From: Peronospora farinosa
Taxonomy: Eukaryota > Oomycota > Peronosporomycetes > Peronosporales > Peronosporaceae
NCBI GenBank assembly: GCA_947646735.1
Contig: CANTFK010000229.1
Location: 1 to 20,896 of the forward strand
Length of the DNA stretch: 20,896 nucleotides
Reading direction: 5' to 3'
The notes under the pieces are model-generated. The model searched no databases, was not told the origin of the DNA, and saw only the letters and a program-made list of their open reading frames with translations. The position numbers and the translations under genes are program-made. Positions 15,118 through 20,896 of this stretch are shown here, one piece after another. Positions within the stretch are counted from its first letter, which is position 1, and every line of letters starts with the position of its first letter.

Positions 15118-15900
15118 AGAAACATAACCCGGGGACCGAGGTATCATATCAGCGACCATCCACCAACCTAATGGCGGTCCATAACTTAAAATCACTGCTT
15201 GATTACCGATATTAGCTAGCTGTAGATACTTGATCTGACCCGGTCCCGTAGTTACTGTAGGTACCCACTTCGGATCGCGCCTCACCAAGATCTTGGCTTT
15301 AGGAGGACTAACTCCGATCTTCACTTCGGTCGATTTACCCACTGGGATCACCACATATTGATCTGGAATTGTGATCACTTGTATGGTCGCCCGGTAAGGA
15401 GTTCTTCGTCCATTTAGAAGTATCCTGACCTCATCCGGCAAACAAAGTATTCCATCTGCTAAATCCAGGCGTATTCCATCTGCTAAATCCAGGCGTATTC
15501 CAGCTGGGACCATAAAATCCATACCCAAGATCACTTCTTGTCCAACTTGATCGCCCACCCAGGCGTCAAAATAATATACCAGTGATCCACTTAATGTGAT
15601 CTTGATTTTGGTACGTCCATACGTCATATACGTGTTCTCACCAATTCCAATACATTCTTGCCTCTAACTCTCGTCAATGACACATCCTACCTTACGAGCA
15701 AAGGTGGTGTCGACGATCGAGACTTCGGCTCCAGAATCGACTAACATTGTAGCCTTCTCATTGTTGATCTTGACAACTGCCTTAGCTTGCTTGAACCATT
15801 TTCCTGGGGTGTGATATTTCTAATACCCCCTTGGTTTGCCTGGCGCTAGGTTGATTTCCATTTTCGCAGGCGATCGGGAATATTCATCCACACTTACGAC
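15118..15900 (-). pseudogene. Element B1 protease and post-protease linker
   Basis: The active-site motif MLVDSGAEVSIVD and the downstream GMDFMVPAGIRL match the element A protease. Two in-frame TAGs break it: 15820-15822 (where a Trp is expected before KYHTPGKWF) and one at about 15664 (after DES, where A has Glu). A 24-bp tandem duplication (15447-15494) doubles the octapeptide IRLDLADG. The linker ends at IPRSPGYVS, where the RT deletion begins. An aspartic protease of this kind would process Gag-Pol. Confidence 0.8.
15447..15494. repeat. 24-bp tandem duplication in the B1 protease
   Basis: Two exact 24-bp copies (15447-15470 and 15471-15494) lie in tandem. The duplication preserves the frame and repeats IRLDLADG. 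Confidence 0.9.
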
Positions 15901-16016
15901 ACTTGAAATGTAACGCAAATAATTTCAATCCTCACATGTATTGATCGGATCGATCCGCTTGTTAACCTCTTGATACGTAGTCTTCTTTTAAACAAATGCA
16001 TAAATGCAAAGCCTAG
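15901..16016 (-). other. Element B1 gag-pol spacer, decayed
   Basis: The -1 frame after gag reads KLGRSPGWNLVRAER and LCIYAFV, then stops. Element A continues YVEKQPKEE here. No further domain is recognisable up to the protease. Confidence 0.5.
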
Positions 16017-16058
16017 AACGCTCGGCTCGTACCAGATTCCAACCTGGCGAGCGTCCTA
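16017..16058 (-). promoter_or_regulatory. Conserved 42-nt block at the B1 gag stop: candidate -1 frameshift signal
   Basis: It is identical over 42 nt to 7825-7866. In B the codons just before the stop form G-TTA-AAC-TAG. GUUAAAC is a heptamer known to work as a -1 slippery site (equine arteritis virus), here in the correct phase and directly upstream of the stem-loop. Element A has G-ACA-AAT instead, which is not a good slippery site. The function is inferred. Confidence 0.6.
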
Positions 16059-16324
16059 GTTTAACATCTCCTCTGCCTTCGGCGGGAGCATCCCAGCGTG
16101 TTTGGTCGGCACGTACCATTGGCGAATTAGATTATAAAATTCTTCCATCGGGCATGATCCTCCTTCGTGCATCTCCCCACAGGCCGTACACACGAAAAAA
16201 AACATTTTTCTGAAGGATGTACTATACGCCCAGGTCAACCGTTTTCAACACCCACGATCGTCATGTTTCTTCGATCCGCAATGGGTGCAGGCTCTTGGTG
16301 GGTCAGTGTGACCATGACCTTTGC

Positions 16325-16425
16325 CTTGATCGATCACATTCTGTCGATCACGATTGTCGATCACATTCTGTCGATCATGATTGTCACTCTCATTCTGTCG
16401 ATCGCGATAATCTCTCGGCTTTTCA
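16325..16425. repeat. ~24-bp tandem repeats in the B1 gag linker
   Basis: About three imperfect units built on ATCACATTCTGTCGATC are present. On the minus strand they encode repeats of the form DRQNVIDN just upstream of the first zinc knuckle. Element A has no counterpart. Confidence 0.7.
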
Positions 16426-17944
16426 GCTGGGTCATGCGTCATCGCGGAAAACACGCGGCGTCGATCCACTTCTACTTCAGATCCACTCGATTCCGACTCT
16501 GATCCACTGTTACCGTTTTCGATATGGATCGCTCTTACTGCGCGAGTCGGTTTCGATGACGCTTGATCGGGTGCAGGGGCGGCTCGTTGACCAAATTGTT
16601 GGATCCCATCGATGCCTTGCCTTGACGGATCTCCATACGTTGACACGCACGTAGAGTTTCTTTCATGTCGTCAGCATCGTCCAAACGTAATAAAGTCAAC
16701 TGTTTCGCCAGATCGCGATCATCCAGTGTCTCAATAAAATGTTCCTCATGTTCACGTCTGGTAGCTGGCGTTCCTTCTCGAATTGAAATTTTTGCTCTAA
16801 TCGCTGCCACATTTAATCGATAAAGATATTCCAATGGGGTTTCATTCGATTGTTTCCTTGCATGGTAATACTAGATACACCATACACTCCATATTGTATC
16901 ATGAAACTTTCCAATAGAGATTTCCAGTGGTGACGAGTCGATCGGCCTAGCTGGCTATACCAGTTTCTTGCTGGTCCCGTCAGCAGATCTCCAAATACGA
17001 GACACTTTTCGTTTTCAGGAGATTGATCACGTAAGAAAGCAGATATGACTTTACTAATCCAGCTTCTGGCTCGATCTTCGTCCCTGTCTCGCCCAGTGAA
17101 CTCTTTTAAATCTGCGATCGCCGATACTCGGATTCGTTGTGTAGTGAATCCACCACTTAGCATAGCTTCTGCAGCTGCCACCAACGGTCGCCTTAGATCC
17201 TCGAGTTTTAAATCCAGCGGATCGTCAATATTGGATCGACTATGACGCGATCCGACTGACTCCATCTCCACGTCTGGAATATTCATCATTTGAGGAGTGG
17301 CGTTGATCCTTGATCGATTAGCATTTTGTAGAGCTAAAGTCCTTTGATCGTCTTCGTACTTCTTCATGGCTGCTTTAAAATAGGGATCCAGCTGGTTTGA
17401 TCCAAATGGATTCATTTCTCGGACCATGGGTACATCAGCCAATTTCGCTCCCGTTTCGATCGGCGTCGTTCTTTTACGTATAAACGCCGCACCAGACGGT
17501 CCCAACGACATCCGTTGAATAGAAATTGATTCTTCCGAATCCGCCTCCGATTGTGCCGATGCATACTGTGATGAGCCCGTTTGATACGTCTCAGTGGCCG
17601 GTGCGATCGCTTGGTACTTTCCAGTGAGAGGGGTTAACGCCTCGAACAACGATCGTCCTGCCTTAATCACTTGATCGTGATCACATTCCAACAATGTGGC
17701 CGCATCAAACACTCCAGCAGTGAATCCAGCCTTCTTGAGTAACTTTAACAAACGACGAATCGCTGCATTCTCTTTGTTCTTCTTCTCGTCTGCGCCCCTA
17801 CCAAAACGCTTATGATCTGGGGATCCTTTTCTCATATGCGTCTGCGGCGATTCCTTTGCCTCTGACGCTTCAATTCCAGGTTCAGTCTTAATCGTGACAT
17901 TTTCTCTCAGGGACACACAATGAAATCCCGAGTCACCAGAAGAT

Positions 17945-17960
17945 CCGGGCACGCGCACCA
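17945..17960 (-). other. Primer binding site, element B1
   Basis: The minus strand reads TGGTGCGCGTGCCCGG, one base from the 5' LTR edge. It differs from the element A site at one position. It also encodes codons 1-6 of the gag frame. Confidence 0.75.
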
Positions 17961-17961
17961 T

Positions 17962-19503
17962 TGTGGTAGAGCGGGTTCACATAATTTATGATGTGATCCC
18001 GACTCTCCACTGGCGCCTAGACGACCGACTAACGGAGGGGGTACCCCGTATCCGTGTAACTTTCCTTCCTCACCTTGTGTACCCATCGGTAGGGCGGGTA
18101 GCACTCTTCTCGGTGGACTTAAGCTGATGCTAAACTTGACCGTGGCTGGGATTGGTTGGGGGTTCTATCGCGCGGAAATCTTCACGCGATCGAGGGTTAC
18201 TTGTGGCACTATATATGAGTCGTCCTGATCTCTCTTGAGATCGCCTTGTCCAGAAATGTAGATGCTTGATCCACTTGATACACTTGATACACTTGACCTT
18301 CTGACCACTTGAGCCATCTCGCGATCTTGTACCTTGTCCTTTACGTGATACTGCGTCCAATCGCAGGCGAAGTTTGTTCGTGAGAGTCCTTCTAATCCCT
18401 GGCCAAACAATCCAGGGATATTACTTGTAGTTACTGGTGGAAGAAGCTCTTGATCGTCGGGGGGCCAAAATATCCCACCCGGAAGAGAAGTCTGCGTGCG
18501 TAGTTAGAAGTAAAAGAAACTCTGTTTAGTGTTAACCAATTAAATACTAAAACCTACGATTCTGCCTATCGTAGTCCAGATATATTACCACGTGTCGTCC
18601 TTTTAAAAAAATCATATCTCGATTGTGGTTCACACCAAATACCTTCACCATCCCGATCCATCGGCGATCTTGCCTGATTCTTGGATCGCGATCTAAATCA
18701 GGTCGCGTATAAATTCAGGATCGCGGCCGATTCATAATGCGTGATTCTTGTAAACTGGATCGCGGTTCTGAGTCAGATCACGGTTCTGAGTAGGATATCG
18801 GTTCTGAGTAGGATCTCGGTTCTGAACTGGGTCGCGATCCTGCACAATGTTTCGTAATCGAACCTTAATGTGTGATCCACATAACTTGAATCGCGATCTA
18901 CACTTTACGAAAATTGTTTACTCGCTCTTCACAGTGAAATAACAGAATCATGGATCGCGGATTCACCTGAATACTAAGATTGCAGTGCGATCCAGACTTG
19001 GATCGCGGTGCTATCCAAACTCGATAGCAATAAGATATGTATCTCGGATCGTGATCTATCCATTACAATTAATAGAGGGCGCGATCCTCAATTTGCAAAA
19101 TGCCACTATTTCACATTCAAGTAAAATCCGTACAATTTCAATACATCCAGTGTTTCAACCGAAACTGGAATCAAGTATATCCAAACGGTGATCTATTCCA
19201 TGGTAATCCAATATAACCTGAAATTGTAATCCATGTAACGATTAACGGTACTTTTACATTCGATCATCCATGAATTAAGATCGACTTCACTACACCCAAT
19301 AAGTCATTTTAGTAAGTGACTTATTGGTGGACAGGGAGCCTATCGTTAGCGGGACAGGGATACAGCCGTTATGGGAAATGGATTCAACCGTTATGGAAAG
19401 GGATCCAACCGTTAGAGAGAAAAGTCCCAATAAATCGGCTCTGGATTTATCGAGAAAATTATTGTATGGACTTAGCCAAAATTCTCTTATCGACTTTACC
19501 ACA
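17962..19503 (-). repeat. Element B LTR (complete, shared by B1 and B2)
   Basis: It is 1542 bp from TGTGGTA to TACCACA. The PBS and gag of B1 adjoin its left edge, so it is the 5' LTR of B1. The PPT and integrase end of another B copy adjoin its right edge, so it is also the 3' LTR of B2. It contains the shared core block (about 18457-18483), the 18-bp GATC array (about 18757-18834) and a short TTGATACAC-type repeat near 18270-18300. It holds no gene. Confidence 0.9.
18757..18834. repeat. 18-bp tandem repeats with GATC cores in LTR B (right)
   Basis: This copy is identical to 11771-11848: four units of GATCGCGGTTCTGAGTCA type. Confidence 0.8.
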
Positions 19504-19518
19504 ATCGTCCCCTGCCCC
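19504..19518 (-). other. Polypurine tract of element B2
   Basis: It has the same 15 bases as 12518-12532, next to the right edge of the complete LTR B. It shows that a second internal region begins here. Confidence 0.75.
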
Positions 19519-19608
19519 GTTAGTCGACATACAGTGTCGATCTAATTGTGCATCGTCTGTCCAGTTAATATTCCTCGAGGTGTTTGTGAACTAGTAACAC
19601 CTGTCGCC

Positions 19609-19869
19609 GCGCACCCGATCTTGGGCGGTATTGATCGCGAAAGTTAGACGCTCGGCATACTCATCTCAGTCTTGTTGATTAACGTCAGAGACATACATCT
19701 TTAATGCACGAGTCATAGTTTGCATCATACGCTCATCAGTTCCATTTGCTTGAGGTCGATATGCCATCGTTGCCCTTTGTTTCTGTCCAATAATTCGGTT
19801 AAATGCACGAAAAAATCCGACATAAACCCGGGTTCTCGGTCATGACGTATTGCTTCACTAGCACCAAAA
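19609..19869 (-). pseudogene. Element B2 integrase fragment
   Basis: It matches 12623-12882 with one substitution and one A fewer in a poly-A run. The substitution (C at 19734, G at 12748) keeps the catalytic Glu (NGTDERM) here. The homopolymer change sets the frame differently from B1. It shares B1's loss of the integrase C-terminus. It stops abruptly at 19869, within the FGASEAIRH motif, at the junction with LTR C. Confidence 0.85.
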
Positions 19870-19870
19870 T

Positions 19871-20792
19871 CCACAAACACACACAGCGCCGGAATGACGA
19901 CTTACGGAGGGGGTACCCCGATACCGTGTCGTGTTGGCCTTGGGTCTCACCTTGTGTACCCGTCGGCTTGGCTGGTCTTGCTCCTCGGTTGACGCAGAAG
20001 ACTTAAAGACTTGGTCTTTGTATAGGACTTGGACTTGGTGGTCCCCGAGTGGATATACTTCACTTGGGACCGGGTTTCTTGGGCTCAATCGACTTAGTCG
20101 AGAGCGATGCACCTGGTACTGCGTACCCCTTTGGTGTCTGACTGTTCTTGGTCCTTGGACCCCTTTGTGTTCTTCCCCGTAGGGAAACCGCTTCCTGTAG
20201 CGGGTCGTAGAGTCTTGACACTTACTTGACTCCTCAGTCCAACTATCCTGAGGTTCAACTTGCGTTGCTTGAGCCGTCTAACACCTGCTGGACGTCGGGG
20301 GGCCAAATGGTATCCCGCCCGGAAGAGGTGTAGCGACGGAGAAGCTTAGGAGGGGCGCTTAAAGCTGCCACGTGTAATGCAACTTCGAGTGTGTTTATTT
20401 ACCTTATTCTCTGTATGCTTTTCTTGCCTAACCTTAACCCTTTGGTCTAGATAGTGCCACGTGTCGACTCTTGGAAGAAGAACTGGCTCCTTGTTACCTG
20501 TACTTTCTGTAATCTTCGATATTCTATGTACCGATTTTGCACCCTCGGACATTGGGCCCCTGGGCCCCTGTACCCCTGTACCCCTGGGCCTCTGGAACCT
20601 GTTTCCGGGACCTGGGGCCTGTGCTGACTCCGCACGTCTGGGTCCTTATATTCTTAATAAGGCGGGGCCTGGTGTGTGGTTGTAAATCCGCGAGGCCGGG
20701 TCGTGGTCACTCCCTCGGGGAAGCGACCAGAAATTCCCTTTCTCTCTGTTCCATTTCCCTCAAACTCCAACTTTCCCTGGCACTCCACCACA
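19871..20792 (-). repeat. LTR, family C (right copy, start truncated)
   Basis: It is homologous to 504-1403 of the left copy, with a clean terminus CCACCACA at 20785-20792. The first 35 bp (TGTGGTGG onward) are missing. It retains the core block absent from the left copy (about 20295-20322) and a TATA-like AATATAAGG on the minus strand near 20645-20653. Its right flank is integrase sequence on the + strand. It holds no gene. Confidence 0.75.
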
Positions 20793-20896
20793 CTTATCTG
20801 GGTGGATTCATTTTCTGGCTATGTGATCGCCAAAGCAATTCGCCGCGAACAGCCCAAAATATCGCTAAAAATTATGAAGAGTGTACTTTCCGTCGT
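20793..20896 (+). pseudogene. Integrase fragment in opposite orientation (window edge)
   Basis: From 20793 the + strand encodes LIWVDSFSGYVIAKA, then after a one-base shift SPRTAQNIAKNYEECTFRR. This matches the B integrase (LIWVNLFSGYVIAKA, TRTAQTIAKNYEECVFRR) with about 91% DNA identity by eye. It is the part of the domain that the minus-strand fragment 19609-19869 lacks, but inverted. It runs off the window end. Confidence 0.8.

Larger units (their letters stand above)
16056..17961 (-). pseudogene. Element B1 gag (frameshifted)
   Basis: The gag opens with ATG at 17961, on the LTR/PBS junction (MVRVPGSSGDSGFH), and is open for 382 codons. It contains a basic segment (KRFGRGADEKKNKEN), the DVEMESVGS motif and the capsid motif LKEFTGRDRDEDRARSW. 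A frameshift near 16870 and another near 16600 move it through two frames. A TGA at 16245 replaces the Trp after the first knuckle (CTHCGSKKHDDRGC). The second knuckle has lost its cysteines; the third (CTACGEMHEGGSC) is present. The C-terminal EFYNLIRQWYVPTKHAGM matches element A. Between linker and knuckles lies a short repeat of DRQNVID (16325-16425). Confidence 0.85.
11522..19503 (-). mobile_element. Element B1: decayed Ty3/Gypsy retrotransposon, RT core deleted
   Basis: A truncated LTR (11532-12517) and a complete LTR (17962-19503) enclose PPT, integrase, two RNase H domains, RT remnant, protease, gag and PBS on the minus strand. The order matches element A and the protein motifs are homologous throughout, but the base composition is more AT-rich. 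It lacks about 1.15 kb covering the linker and RT palm, and the integrase C-terminus with chromodomain. Many frameshifts and stops exist. It could only be mobilised in trans, if at all. Element A lies against its left LTR. Confidence 0.88.

Noticed and set aside
1773..19503. Endogenous retrovirus with an envelope gene
   Set aside because: No envelope-like frame (signal peptide, membrane segment) lies between integrase and LTR in either element. These are Gypsy retrotransposons.
20555..20620. CCCCTGGGCCCCTGTACCCC-type tract as a telomere-like or minisatellite array
   Set aside because: Only a few irregular units, shared loosely with the other family-C LTR (about 1200-1280); it is ordinary LTR low-complexity sequence.

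Overview
The window is a nest of long-terminal-repeat (LTR) retrotransposons of the Ty3/Gypsy (Metaviridae) type. I can support no host gene, tRNA, rRNA, CRISPR array or bacterial operon. The host is a eukaryote. An oomycete (Phytophthora / downy mildew / Pythium type) is my best guess, from the style of the reverse transcriptase (a ~35-residue insert before the YIDD box), the second RNase H in pol, and many large, degenerate Gypsy copies. This is a judgement from memory of families, not a search. Nearly all coding sequence is on the minus strand.

Layout, left to right. (1) 1-299: AT-rich, unassigned. (2) 300-1772: remnant of a Gypsy gag ('element D', minus) split by a solo LTR of family C (469-1403). 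(3) 1773-11521: element A, the best preserved copy. It has a 3' LTR (1773-2610, end deleted), pol reading leftward (chromodomain, integrase, second RNase H, degenerate first RNase H, RT, protease), gag (7864-9375), a leader with a 170-codon ORF, a PBS, and a 5' LTR (10442-11521). It is dead: several frameshifts and in-frame stops interrupt pol and gag. (4) 11522-19503: element B1, related but more AT-rich. It has a truncated left LTR, an integrase lacking its C-terminus, both RNase H domains, an in-frame deletion removing most of the RT, broken protease and gag, a PBS, and a complete 1542-bp LTR (17962-19503). (5) 19504-19869: the PPT and integrase start of a second B copy, so the B elements form an LTR-internal-LTR-internal tandem sharing one LTR. 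(6) 19871-20792: a second family-C LTR missing its first 35 bp. (7) 20793-20896: an integrase fragment in the opposite (+) orientation.

How the parts would have worked: an LTR promoter on the minus strand drives one RNA. gag (capsid plus zinc knuckles) is read first, and pol (protease, RT, RNase H, integrase, chromodomain) is reached by a -1 frame change at the gag stop. The tRNA-type PBS beside the 5' LTR and the PPT beside the 3' LTR prime cDNA synthesis. The most interesting signals are a 42-nt block identical in A and B exactly at the gag stop, a gag start codon lying on the LTR/PBS junction in both elements, the two-RNase-H pol, the tandem B structure with a catalytic Glu-to-Gln difference between its integrase copies, and an uninterrupted unknown ORF in the A leader.
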